A DNA stretch of 64,000 nucleotides from Erythrobacter sp. (GCA_009993635.1 JAACTC010000006.1:512965-576964), one strand, 5' to 3'; shown: positions 41,142 to 49,547, numbered from the stretch's first letter. Made by a program: numbers and translations. The notes: generated from the letters alone by a model not told the origin.

Positions 41142-42008
41142 ATGGTCACTCCACAAATTGCGAGCCAGCTCGGCAGCATTGAAAATGTCGTCGCGCTGAG
41201 CGTCGATCAATACACCTCCGGTTAGCTCATCCTTATGGTGAGCTACGGTGCGCACTTCGCCTTTATCCTGTTCTTCCTCGCGATGGCCTGGCAGCTCGCC
41301 CCGCGCTATCGCATCGTCCCGATCATGTCGGCGGTCGTCATGGCCTCGGCCGGTCTCAGTCTGCTGCGCGAATTCATGGTCTGGGAGCAGAACTACGAAC
41401 TTATCGGCGGGGTCTACCGGCCGCTGGCCGAGAATACGAGTTTCACCAATGCCTTCCGCTACGGCAACTGGACGATCACCGTGCCGATCCTGCTGACGCA
41501 GCTGGCGATCGCATTCGGCCTGCCGCGACCCGAATTGCACAGGCGCGCGGTGCGGATAATCGTGCCTGCGGTGCTGATGATCTGGACCGGCCTGTACGGG
41601 CAGTTCGGCGAAACCGGCGACTTCATGCGGCTCAATATCTGGGGCGTCATCTCGACCGGTTTCTTCGTCTGGCTGATCGTCGAGGTGCGCGGCGTGATCT
41701 CTCGCGGGATCGCGACCAGTCCGCCAGAGCTCAAGGTCTGGCCGAAGAATATCTGGAGGTACTTCCTCGCGACCTGGGGCCTCTACCCCATCGCCTACGC
41801 CCTACCCCAGCTTGGCTTCACGGGCGATGTCGTGGTCGTGCGCCAATTGCTGTTCTCGATCGCGGACATCAGTTCCAAGCTGATCTACGGGATCATCCTG
41901 AGCCGCTACGTCCTGCGTCGCAGCGCGCTGGAAGGCTATGTCCCGGCGGCCGAGGCGCTCGAAACCTCACCGCTGGGCGCGACCGTCGCCTCGCAACGGG
42001 GGGACTGA
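41142..42008 (+). pseudogene. NTQ-motif microbial rhodopsin interrupted by an in-frame amber codon (codon 28)
   Basis: Light-driven ion pump of the type I rhodopsin family. The reading frame from ATG 41142 encodes MVTPQIASQLGSIENVVALS and so on to a TAG at 41223-41225, then continues in frame to TGA 42008. The 27 codons before the TAG still look like a rhodopsin N-terminus (LSVDQY), so this was one gene. ATG 41235, nine bases after the TAG, could restart translation to give 257 aa with seven helices, the first shortened to about 19 residues. Numbering from 41235: Arg75, Asn78, Thr82, Gln89 (RYGNWTITVPILLTQ) form an NTQ motif, which in characterised proteins marks chloride pumps; Asp211 and the retinal Lys215 lie in SIADISSKLIYG. 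The rest is intact. It may be a young pseudogene, be made by reinitiation or readthrough, or reflect a sequencing error. blh follows five bases later. Confidence 0.85.
41235..42008 (+). CDS. Rhodopsin, alternative product from the internal ATG after the amber codon
   Basis: The uninterrupted part of the rhodopsin frame, 257 codons. The region before ATG 41235 (GTTAGCTCATCCTT) has no Shine-Dalgarno, so independent initiation is poor, but a ribosome terminating at TAG 41223 could reinitiate here, nine bases on. The product would retain all seven helices, the NTQ motif and the Schiff-base lysine. Whether it is made is unknown. Confidence 0.5.
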   Translation: MVSYGAHFAFILFFLAMAWQLAPRYRIVPIMSAVVMASAGLSLLREFMVWEQNYELIGGVYRPLAENTSFTNAFRYGNWTITVPILLTQLAIAFGLPRPELHRRAVRIIVPAVLMIWTGLYGQFGETGDFMRLNIWGVISTGFFVWLIVEVRGVISRGIATSPPELKVWPKNIWRYFLATWGLYPIAYALPQLGFTGDVVVVRQLLFSIADISSKLIYGIILSRYVLRRSALEGYVPAAEALETSPLGATVASQRGD

Positions 42009-42013
42009 TCCAC

Positions 42014-42826
42014 GTGCTGCGCACCGCGCACCTTATTGCAATGGGGCTCCGGCTGGACGCCGGGGCCCTTGTTGCCGTGGGGGCGGTCGGTGCGGCGATC
42101 CTTGGCCCGCTGATAGGACCGGCGGCGTCCCTGCTGGTTGCGCTGGTACTGTTCGGCGCGGGCGTGCTGCACGGCGCGGGCGAAGAAAACGAGGGGAGCA
42201 TCCGCCCGTTCTCGATCATCCATGCGGCCCTGTATCTCGCCGTCGCTGCGGCGGTCGCGGCGCTTTACCTCGCGTCGCCCACTACAGGTCTCGTCGCATT
42301 TCTCGCCATTTCCGTCTGGCATTTCGCCACAAGCCACTGCGGTTTCGATCCGGTGGCGCAGGGCGCTATCGCCGCTTGTGCGATAGGCGGCAGTGCGCTG
42401 TTTCACGCGTCGCAGACAGCGCAGGTCTTTGCTTCAATCACGGGTGACGCGATCCCCGCTGTGCTGATGAGCGCACTTTGCGTGGTGGGTGTCGCCGGGG
42501 TGGTCGCTGCCGGTTACGCGGCTGTGCGCGAGCGGCGGGGCGGCGGGCACGCGATCCTCGCGGTGATGGCTGTCATGCTGGCCGCACCCGTGCTGGCGGT
42601 GGCGCTGATCTTCTTTGTCGCACATGCCCTTCCGGTGCAGCGGGCTCAGGTCGCCCGATATGGCCCTGCGGACGTCTTGCGGGCGACTCTGCCGACCGGG
42701 CTGCTCGCGCTTAGCGGGATCGCGGCGCTCGGCGTGCTGGTGTGGTCGGGCACCGTCGCCCTTCCTCTTGCGGTCGCGATCGCATTCGGGCTCGCAACGC
42801 CGCACATGCTGATCGACGGGCTCTGA
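42014..42826 (+). CDS. blh: Brp/Blh-family beta-carotene 15,15'-dioxygenase homologue, divergent
   Basis: Blh cleaves beta-carotene into two retinals, the chromophore of rhodopsin. GTG 42014 follows GGGGGGA and lies five bases after the rhodopsin stop, so the pair is an operon. The 270-residue polytopic protein keeps the family layout: VLHGAGEE (His53), SVWHFATSH (His103), FFVAHALPVQR (His204) and TPHMLIDGL (His264). In characterised Blh the third block is a His-x3-His pair; here the second position is Val208, so one expected iron ligand seems absent. This may mean a divergent active site (His108 or His264 substituting) or decay together with the interrupted rhodopsin. Family assignment is good; activity is uncertain. 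Confidence 0.8.
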   Translation: MLRTAHLIAMGLRLDAGALVAVGAVGAAILGPLIGPAASLLVALVLFGAGVLHGAGEENEGSIRPFSIIHAALYLAVAAAVAALYLASPTTGLVAFLAISVWHFATSHCGFDPVAQGAIAACAIGGSALFHASQTAQVFASITGDAIPAVLMSALCVVGVAGVVAAGYAAVRERRGGGHAILAVMAVMLAAPVLAVALIFFVAHALPVQRAQVARYGPADVLRATLPTGLLALSGIAALGVLVWSGTVALPLAVAIAFGLATPHMLIDGL

Positions 42827-42854
42827 CCGGTCGCATCGGCGATCGGCGGAGCGT

Positions 42855-43253
42855 CTAATGCGCCGTCGCAGGGGCCGCCAGCGGGAAGAACGGGATGCGC
42901 ACTTCGATCGGCGATCCGTCTTCGCGGTGGAAGGTGTAGAAACCCTCCATCGTGCCGAACGGCGTCGCCAGCGGGCAGCCCGATACGTAATCGTGGCTGC
43001 GGCCGGGGGTGAGCACGGGCTGTTCGCCCACCACGCCTTCGCCATCGACATGGCGGACGAGGCCCTGCGCATCGGTGATCCGCCAGTGGCGGGTCAGCAG
43101 CTGCACCCGCTCGTGAGAGTGGTTCTCGATCCGGATGTGATAGATCCAGAACCACTTGTTGTTGGCCGGGTCGCTCTGTTCGGGCAGGAAATTGACCGAG
43201 ACCCGAACGGTAAGACCGTCGGTGGTGGCGGCATGTTCGAACAGGTTCTTCAT
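42855..43253 (-). CDS. apaG: ApaG-family protein
   Basis: 132-residue ApaG (fibronectin-III-like fold, linked to Co2+/Mg2+ and Ap4A phenotypes in enterics; molecular role unclear). Diagnostic blocks are VNFLPEQSDPANNKWFWIYHI, LLTRHWRITDAQG and GEQPVLTPGRSHDYVSGCPL with GTMEGFY. ATG 43253 matches the family start; the longer upstream frame has no homologous look. Convergent with blh. Confidence 0.95.
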   Translation of the reverse strand: MKNLFEHAATTDGLTVRVSVNFLPEQSDPANNKWFWIYHIRIENHSHERVQLLTRHWRITDAQGLVRHVDGEGVVGEQPVLTPGRSHDYVSGCPLATPFGTMEGFYTFHREDGSPIEVRIPFFPLAAPATAH

Positions 43254-43335
43254 AACGACTCGAGAGCGTAATGGGTTTGTCGCCAAGGGCAAGGCGGCGT
43301 TGGCCCGATTGCCCACAGGCGCCGACAAATGCGGC

Positions 43336-44637
43336 TCAGCTCTTGCCGAAATCGGCGCGGGTTCCGTGGGCGGAGATGGCCGCGCACAACCGCTGCAAAG
43401 CAACGATATAGGCGGCCGCGCGCATGCCGGTGTCGCGATCCTGCATCACTTCGCGCACTTTTTGGGCGGCGTCGCCAACGGTTTCTTCCAGATAGTCCGC
43501 CACGTCCTCTTCCGCCCAGTCGATGCCCTGCCGGCCCTGCACCCACTCGGCGTGGCTGATCGTCACCCCGCCGCCATTGGCGAGAATATCGGGCACGACC
43601 TCGATCCCGGCATCTTCCAGCGCATCGTCCGCGGCAGGCAGGATCGGCCGGTTGGCGAGTTCGAGGATCGCCTTGCAGTCGAGCTGTTCCACATCCTGCG
43701 CATCCGCGATCACTCCGCCCAGCGCGGCGAAGACCAGCACATCGCATTTCGTGGAAAGCACCTGTTCGGGATCGTCGGACGCTTTCGCATTGCCGCCATC
43801 ATAGGCGCCGACCTTGCCCTGCTCGTCCTTCGCCTTCGCCAGCGCATCGATGTCCAGCCCGTCCGGGTCCGACACCGTGCCCGAGGAATCGGCGACCGCG
43901 ACGATCCTGTGCCCGGCCTTCGCGGCGGCATCCGCGAACCAGCGCCCGGCATTGCCGAAGCCCTGCATGGCGATCGTCAGCCCTCCGTCCTCGTCCAGCC
44001 CGGCAAGATCGCGCATCGCCTCTAGCGCAATGTGCCCGCCGCGCCCCGTCGCGGGGGTGCGCCCCGCCATGCCGCCCAGCGCGACCGGCTTGCCGGTAAA
44101 GGCATGGGGCAGGATGGCACCAGCGATTTCCGAATATTCGCTCACCATCCACGCCATCTCGCGCTCTCCGGTGGCGACATCGGGCGCGGGCACGTCACGG
44201 TCCGGCCCCAGGATCTTGCCCATTGCGCGCACGTAGCCGCGCGCCACGCGCTCTTTCTCCATGGTCGAAAGGTCGTGCGCGTCGACCTCCACCCCGCCCT
44301 TGCCGCCGCCGAAGGGCAGGCCCATCAGCGCGCATTTCATGGTCATCAGGAAGGCGAGCGTTTCGACCTCGTCCAGATGCACGCTGGGGTGAAAGCGGAT
44401 GCCGCCCTTGGTCGGCCCGAGCGCGGAATTATACCGGCAGCGCCACGCCTTGAGCGCCAGCGCAGAGCCATCGTCGCGGCGGATATTGACCGACGCGGCG
44501 AGCGTTTCGATCGGATTGCACAGGTGCGATACGACCTCGTCTTCCAGCCCGACGACCTTCGCCGCCCGCGTCATCCGTTCCTGCGCCGCTGCCAGCTGCT
44601 CGCCCATATCCGTCGTCTCCAGTTTCTCTGTGTTCAT
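43336..44637 (-). CDS. Glu/Leu/Phe/Val dehydrogenase (probable glutamate dehydrogenase)
   Basis: Oxidative deaminase of the Glu/Leu/Phe/Val dehydrogenase family (433 aa from ATG 44637, which fits the family N-terminus better than the open frame upstream). The catalytic region has GPTKGGIRFHPSVHLDEVETLA, MKCALMGLPFGGGKGGV with the active-site lysines, and DVPAPDVATGEREMAW. The NAD(P)-binding Rossmann part shows AMQGFGNAGRWFADAA. Glutamate is the likeliest substrate from length and motifs; valine or leucine cannot be excluded. Confidence 0.92.
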   Translation of the reverse strand: MNTEKLETTDMGEQLAAAQERMTRAAKVVGLEDEVVSHLCNPIETLAASVNIRRDDGSALALKAWRCRYNSALGPTKGGIRFHPSVHLDEVETLAFLMTMKCALMGLPFGGGKGGVEVDAHDLSTMEKERVARGYVRAMGKILGPDRDVPAPDVATGEREMAWMVSEYSEIAGAILPHAFTGKPVALGGMAGRTPATGRGGHIALEAMRDLAGLDEDGGLTIAMQGFGNAGRWFADAAAKAGHRIVAVADSSGTVSDPDGLDIDALAKAKDEQGKVGAYDGGNAKASDDPEQVLSTKCDVLVFAALGGVIADAQDVEQLDCKAILELANRPILPAADDALEDAGIEVVPDILANGGGVTISHAEWVQGRQGIDWAEEDVADYLEETVGDAAQKVREVMQDRDTGMRAAAYIVALQRLCAAISAHGTRADFGKS

Positions 44638-44784
44638 AGGAGAGAACGTGTGGGCGTGTGGGCGTTCCTTGATGGTCAGGAAGATGATGGGTTTCAGATC
44701 TTCGTCGGCCCGGACCTGACCCGGGCCCGGCGCTTTCTGGGACGCGGCGCTGAAAGCCTTGAGCAAACCGAGCAAACCGACCGG

Positions 44785-45990
44785 TCAGAAGCCAGCCGCC
44801 TCCAGCGCCTGGTCCATGTCGTCCTTGATATCCTCGATATCTTCCAGCCCGACATTGATCCGCACCAGCCCTTCGGTCACGCCCATCTCGGCGCGGGCGT
44901 CCTCGCTCATACTGGCGTGCGTGGTGCTCGCGGGATGGCAGGCGAGGCTGCGCGAATCGCCGATATTGTTCGACAGGTCGATCAGCTTCAGCGCGTCGAG
45001 CAGCGCGTGCGCCTTCTCGCGGCTGCCCAGATCGAAGGCGAAGATCGGGCCGGTGGCGCGCATCTGCTTGAGCGCGAGCGCGTGGCGCGGGTGGCTCTCC
45101 AGCCCCGGGTGCAGGATGCGCGGCACGCGCGGTTCCATCATCCGGCCCAGCGAGACCGCGTTCTGGCTCTGCCGGTGGGCGCGCAGGTCCAGCGTCTCCA
45201 GCCCCTTGTGCACCACCCAAGCATTGAACGGCGACAGGTTGGGCCCGGTATTGCGCTGGAAGGGCAGCAGCACCTCGTCGATCCATTCCTTCGTCCCGCA
45301 CACCGCACCGGCGAGCACGCGGCCCTGCCCGTCCATCAGCTTGGTCGCGCTGTAGGCCACCACGTCCGCGCCAAACTCCATCGGGCGCTGCAACGCAGGC
45401 GACGCGAAGGCATTGTCGACCACGGTGGTGATCCCGTGCGCCTTTGCGAGGCTGCAGACATGCTCCAGATCGACGATGTCGAGTGTGGGGTTGGCGGGCG
45501 TTTCGAAGAAGAAGACCTTGGTGTTGGGGCGGATCGCGGCTTCCCACGCGGCGTTATCCGCGCTGTCGACCACGCTGGTCTCGATCCCGAAGCGCGGCAG
45601 CAGGTGATCGACCAGCCAGCGGCACGAACCGAACGCGGCGCGCGCGGCGACGCAGTGGTCTCCGGCGGAAAGGCCGGCGAGCAGCGCGGCGGTCATCGCG
45701 GCCATCCCGCTGGCCTGCACGCGGCAGGCTTCCGCCCCCTCCATCAGCGCGATGCGTTCTTCCAGCATCGCGACCGTGGGGTTCTGGAGGCGCGAATAGG
45801 TCATCCCCTCGGCCTCGCCCGCGAAGCGCGCGGCGACTTCCGCCGCATTGTCGTAGGTATAGCCCGAGGTGAGGAACAGCGCCTCGCTCGTCTCGCCATG
45901 TTCGGATCGCCAGGTGCCCCCGCGCACGGCCTGCGTTGCGGGCCGCCACTTCGAAGTGACGGAGCGATCCATTCCGGTGGTCTTCTTCAT
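44785..45990 (-). CDS. metZ: O-succinylhomoserine sulfhydrylase
   Basis: PLP enzyme of the Cys/Met-metabolism family making homocysteine directly from O-succinylhomoserine and sulfide. 401 residues from ATG 45990. The MetZ-type N-terminus (ATQAVRGGTWRSEHGETSEAL with FLTSGYTYDNAAEVAARFAG), YSRLQNPT and the PLP lysine in YSATKLMDGQGRVLAG are clear. Assignment to MetZ rather than MetB/MetC rests on the FLTSGYTYDNAAEVAARF block. Divergent from the mannosyltransferase gene, with 190 bases between. Confidence 0.92.
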   Translation of the reverse strand: MKKTTGMDRSVTSKWRPATQAVRGGTWRSEHGETSEALFLTSGYTYDNAAEVAARFAGEAEGMTYSRLQNPTVAMLEERIALMEGAEACRVQASGMAAMTAALLAGLSAGDHCVAARAAFGSCRWLVDHLLPRFGIETSVVDSADNAAWEAAIRPNTKVFFFETPANPTLDIVDLEHVCSLAKAHGITTVVDNAFASPALQRPMEFGADVVAYSATKLMDGQGRVLAGAVCGTKEWIDEVLLPFQRNTGPNLSPFNAWVVHKGLETLDLRAHRQSQNAVSLGRMMEPRVPRILHPGLESHPRHALALKQMRATGPIFAFDLGSREKAHALLDALKLIDLSNNIGDSRSLACHPASTTHASMSEDARAEMGVTEGLVRINVGLEDIEDIKDDMDQALEAAGF

Positions 45991-46180
45991 GGCAACGGCG
46001 CTTACGGTGGCGGCCGCCCGCTCGCAAGCGGAAGGCTGCGGCACACCGCCCAGCCGCTGCCTGCCCAAACGAAACGGAGCCCCGCGATGGAGGCCGCGCG
46101 TGGCGGATCGGCAACGCCCGCGATGCATAAGCACCTCACCGCTTGATGGCCACGCCGCCCGCCCGTAACCTGCGCGTTCG

Positions 46181-47470
46181 ATGAGCATTCTGCGCGACGA
46201 TCGCCGACAGCCAGGCGACCCGATGCTGGCCTGCGTGGGCCTGACCGTGGCCTTTTTCGCGCTGTGCCTGTGGCGGCTATGGCTGCCCAGCGCGCCCTTT
46301 TTCGACGAGATCCACTACCTCCCCGCGGCGCGCAATCTGCTGGCGGGCGGCGACTACATCAATGCCGAGCATCCGCCGCTGGGCAAGCAGATACTCGCGC
46401 TGGGCATGTCGATGCTGGGGGACAATCCATGGGGCTGGCGGCTGCTGCCCGCGCTTGCCGGGGCGCTGGCGCTGTTCGCCGGGATGCGCGCGCTGTGGCT
46501 GGTGAGCCACCGCCGCGATGCCGCGCTCGCCTATGGCGTGCTGCTGGCGACCGGTTTCCTGCTGTTCGTCCACGCGCAGATCGCCATGCTCGACGTGTTC
46601 ATGGTCGCCTTCTTCCTCGCCGCGCTGTGGTTGTTCGCGGGTGCCTGCCGCGCGGCCAGCACCGGGCGGGCGCGGATCGACCTGGCGCTGGCGGGCGTCG
46701 CGCTGGGCTGCGCCATCGGATCGAAGTGGAACGCCGCCCCGCTCGCGCCTTTCCTTGGCCTCGCCTTCCTGGCGGTACGCTGGAAAGCGGTCGGCCCCGC
46801 GCGGCTTTTGAAAAAGAGCGATGCGGCTCCGGTACGCGGCGTCTCGCTGGTCGAGGCGGCGCTGTGGCTCGGCCTGCTGCCGCTGGCGGTCTATGCGGCG
46901 ACCTTCTGGCCCGCGTTCCCCGAAGGCGGGCCGTTCGCGGGCAAGGGGCTGATCGGCGCGCACGCCTATATGCTGGAGTTGCAGCAGAGCGTGAAGGAAC
47001 ACCATCCCTACCAGTCCACCTGGCTGCAGTGGGTGCTGAACACCCGCGCGATCTGGTACCTCTACGAGGTGGCGGACGGCGCCCAGCGCGGCGTGCTGCT
47101 GATCGGCAATCCACTGACCATGTGGCTTGGGCTGGTGGGCGTCGCATGGTGCGGCTGGGCGGCGATGGCACGCAGGCGCGGCGATGCGGCCGCGGTGTTC
47201 GTGCTGTATGCGCTGAGCATCGGTTTCTGGATCGTCGCGGCGAAACCGATCCAGTTCTACTACCACTATTTCCTGCCCAGCTGTTTCCTTCTGGCAGGGC
47301 TGGCGCTGGCGATCGAATGGCTGAAGGCGCGCGGCCATGCCTGGGCGTACTGGCTGGTGCTGGCAGGGAGCGCGGGTGTGTTCGCTTTCTTCTATCCGAT
47401 CCTGAGCGCCGCCGAGCTGTGGGGGGAGCAGGCGTTCAACCAGTGGATGTGGCTGGACGGCTGGCGGTAG
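46181..47470 (+). CDS. PMT-family (GT39-like) membrane glycosyltransferase
   Basis: 429-residue polytopic enzyme of the dolichyl-phosphate-mannose:protein mannosyltransferase type (GT-C fold). The first lumenal/periplasmic loop holds the catalytic-type acidic pair in FFDEIHYLPAARNLLAGGDY and the EHPPLGKQ motif; about nine or ten helices follow. It would transfer a sugar from a polyprenyl-phosphate donor to protein or lipid on the periplasmic side. The converging gene (47517-48605) encodes a polyprenyl-phosphate sugar synthase-like GT2, a likely donor-making partner. Confidence 0.88.
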   Translation: MSILRDDRRQPGDPMLACVGLTVAFFALCLWRLWLPSAPFFDEIHYLPAARNLLAGGDYINAEHPPLGKQILALGMSMLGDNPWGWRLLPALAGALALFAGMRALWLVSHRRDAALAYGVLLATGFLLFVHAQIAMLDVFMVAFFLAALWLFAGACRAASTGRARIDLALAGVALGCAIGSKWNAAPLAPFLGLAFLAVRWKAVGPARLLKKSDAAPVRGVSLVEAALWLGLLPLAVYAATFWPAFPEGGPFAGKGLIGAHAYMLELQQSVKEHHPYQSTWLQWVLNTRAIWYLYEVADGAQRGVLLIGNPLTMWLGLVGVAWCGWAAMARRRGDAAAVFVLYALSIGFWIVAAKPIQFYYHYFLPSCFLLAGLALAIEWLKARGHAWAYWLVLAGSAGVFAFFYPILSAAELWGEQAFNQWMWLDGWR

Positions 47471-47516
47471 CGCGGCCCCGAGCGCCGCGAACGCGGCGCA
47501 ACGCACATCGACGCGA

Positions 47517-48605
47517 CTAGACCCGCCCCCACACAAACCGGTTCGACAGCGCGTAATTCCATACCGAGCCGACCACGATCCCCGCCAGCGCGGCCAGCAG
47601 CCAGTGGCCCGAACGCGCCTCTATCATGCTGGCGAGCGCAACATTGGCCAGCGCGCCGACCGAGCACGCAACGCAGAACAGGGCCCAGCCGCGCAGGAAT
47701 GCCGGCACGGTCCGCAGCCGCTTGTCGCGATAGGTCAGCCAGTTGTTGAGCCAGAAATTGAAGCTCATCGCGGCAAAGGTGGCAATGGCCTGCGCCTTCC
47801 AGAAGGTGGCGGTCATGCCCGGATAGAACAGCGACAGCACGGCCAGATGCACCAGCACGCCCGCCCCGCCGACCGTGCCGAACAGCGCGAACCGGGTGGG
47901 GATGATCTTCCCGAAATAGCGTTCGTAGAGGCCGACGAGGAATTCGAACGCCACCGCGCGGTCGAGCTTGCTTTCCCCGCTGCGGCGTTCCCCGAAATGC
48001 ATCGGCACCTCGGCCACCCGCAGCCGCTGGGGCGAGACGGAGAGGATATCGAGCAACACCTTGAAGCCGATGCCCGACAAGCGCGGGGCGAGGCTGCGCA
48101 CTCGCGCGGTGTGGATCGCGAAGAAACCGCTCATCGGGTCGCTCAGCTCCACCCCGGTCAGCATCCGCGCCAGCCGGTTGGCAATGCGCGATCCGCGCTC
48201 CCTCGCGGCGCTGGACAGGCCATCGGCATCGCCGCCTTCGGCAAAGCGGGACGCGACCACCAGATCGGCCCCGCCGGTTTGCAGCGGTAGTATCATCTGC
48301 GGAATCAGCGCCGGATCGTGCTGGTGGTCGGCATCCATCACCGCGATCAGCGGCGCGGCGGTGGCGCACGCGCCCTCGATCACCGCGGAGGCCAATCCGC
48401 GCCGCCCGATCCGCTGGATGACGCGCACCCTCGGATCGGCTTGCGCGATTTCGCGCAGCGCATCGCCTGTGCCATCGGTGCTGTCGTCGTCGACGAAGAT
48501 CGCTTCCCACGCGACGTCGGCGAGCGCCGCCTCCAGCCGCTGGACCATCGGCGCAAGGTTCTCGCGCTCGTTGAGCGTGGGCAGGATCACTGCAATCTCG
48601 GGCAC
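47517..48605 (-). CDS. GT2 polyprenyl-phosphate glycosyltransferase fused to a GtrA-like membrane domain
   Basis: 362 residues. The N-terminal GT2 domain (1-230) has VILPTLNERENLAPMVQRLE, FVDDDSTDGTGDAL, and the DxD-type VMDADHQHDP typical of dolichol-phosphate mannose synthases. The C-terminal GtrA domain (about 240-360) has four helices with RFALFGTVGGAGVLVHLAVL and NFWLNNWLTYRDKR. It should charge a polyprenyl phosphate and help flip it. The start is GTG 48605; no coding is possible further upstream without entering recO. Pairs functionally with the convergent PMT-like enzyme. Confidence 0.9.
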   Translation of the reverse strand: MPEIAVILPTLNERENLAPMVQRLEAALADVAWEAIFVDDDSTDGTGDALREIAQADPRVRVIQRIGRRGLASAVIEGACATAAPLIAVMDADHQHDPALIPQMILPLQTGGADLVVASRFAEGGDADGLSSAARERGSRIANRLARMLTGVELSDPMSGFFAIHTARVRSLAPRLSGIGFKVLLDILSVSPQRLRVAEVPMHFGERRSGESKLDRAVAFEFLVGLYERYFGKIIPTRFALFGTVGGAGVLVHLAVLSLFYPGMTATFWKAQAIATFAAMSFNFWLNNWLTYRDKRLRTVPAFLRGWALFCVACSVGALANVALASMIEARSGHWLLAALAGIVVGSVWNYALSNRFVWGRV

Positions 48606-48637
48606 GTGCTCGGCTGCGCTCCCTTCAGGCGGAAAGA

Positions 48638-49234
48638 TCAGGCAATTCGCGCCAGCCGCTCCAGCAGCCGGGTGCGCGCGGCCATAGCATCGCCATACCG
48701 GTCGGCAAGCAGGTAGCGTTCCAGCGAGGGGGCGAGCTGGCGCATGGCGGCAATCGTGTGATTCAGATCGCCTGCCTCGGGCTTCAGGCCGCCATAGCCA
48801 AGCTCGCGCAGCAGCAGCGCCTCGTAAGACAGCAGAGCGGGCGCCCAGCCGCGTGCCGAGGGTGCGTGGCAGATCGCCTCCAGCAGGCCGTCCAGCGCCT
48901 CGAACAGGCTGGGGTAGGGATTGCGTTCGGGCAGCGTGGACGCGGTGAGCGCGGTGACCCAGAGTATCGCCGCGGCAGGCAGCGGCTCGCCCAGCCATGG
49001 CGCGCGGCTGGTGACCAGTTCGACCTTGCCGAAAGGCAGCTGACTGGCGGAACGGGCGCGAATATCCGCCTCGATCATGTTGCCCGGGATCACCACCGGG
49101 CGCAGCCGCCGCCCCTGCCCGCCCGCGACATAGGCCGCAACCAGCCCAGCCTCGGCGGTCAGCGCGCGCAGGATCACGGCATTCTCGCCATGGGCGCGGC
49201 TCGCAAGGACGATGGCGGGGGCCTTCAGCTGCAT
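48638..49234 (-). CDS. recO: DNA repair protein RecO
   Basis: RecFOR-pathway mediator that loads RecA on SSB-coated DNA. 198 residues: OB-fold N-terminus (PAIVLASRAHGENAVILRAL, YVAGGQGRRLRPVVIPGNMI) and helical C-terminus with LLSYEALLLRELGYGGLKPE. Shorter than E. coli RecO and without zinc cysteines, which I recall as common in this order. Confidence 0.9.
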   Translation of the reverse strand: MQLKAPAIVLASRAHGENAVILRALTAEAGLVAAYVAGGQGRRLRPVVIPGNMIEADIRARSASQLPFGKVELVTSRAPWLGEPLPAAAILWVTALTASTLPERNPYPSLFEALDGLLEAICHAPSARGWAPALLSYEALLLRELGYGGLKPEAGDLNHTIAAMRQLAPSLERYLLADRYGDAMAARTRLLERLARIA

Positions 49235-49271
49235 GACGGGGTGCTAAGCAGGCGGTGAAACCGGGTGCAAG

Positions 49272-49508
49272 CTATCCCGCCAGTGCTTCCTTCGATGCCT
49301 TTACCGCCATCGAGCGCGCGCGGCCCGCCGACCAGTTGGCCTGCATCCGCACTTCGGGATTGGGCGCGCACCAGATCTCGCCCGTGGCGTCGATCGCGGT
49401 GACCCACAGCAGGTTGTGTTCCTGCCCGTAGTCGATGACGCCGATTGCGAAGCCATCGCCCTTGCCCAGGACGTGAAGCGGAATGGCTGGATCGAGTTGT
49501 GTGAACAT
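49272..49508 (-). CDS. Hypothetical protein, 78 aa, with a perfect palindrome at its start
   Basis: Unknown protein, MFTQLDPAIPLHVLGKGDGF from ATG 49508, with IGVIDYGQEHNLLWVTAID, an IWCAPNPEVR segment and an SAGRARSM motif near the end. A perfect 37-nt palindrome ends three bases before the ATG, leaving no normal ribosome site; translation from the in-frame ATG at 49577 would run through the palindrome and add 23 residues. Similar short proteins exist in related genomes as far as I recall, always unannotated. Confidence 0.65.
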   Translation of the reverse strand: MFTQLDPAIPLHVLGKGDGFAIGVIDYGQEHNLLWVTAIDATGEIWCAPNPEVRMQANWSAGRARSMAVKASKEALAG

Positions 49509-49510
49509 GG

Positions 49511-49547
49511 CGCGTTTGGCCCTTGCTGTTTGCAAGGGCCAAACGCG
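49511..49547. promoter_or_regulatory. Perfect 16-bp inverted repeat abutting a start codon
   Basis: CGCGTTTGGCCCTTGC (49511-49526) and GCAAGGGCCAAACGCG (49532-49547) are exact complements with a five-base spacer. On the minus strand the stem-loop would end three bases before ATG 49508. No U-tract follows, so control of translation or an operator is more likely than termination. Confidence 0.75.

Noticed and set aside
44032..46146. 704-codon plus-strand frame opposite the glutamate-dehydrogenase-family gene and metZ
   Set aside because: Covers two real genes and their spacer; no domain features.
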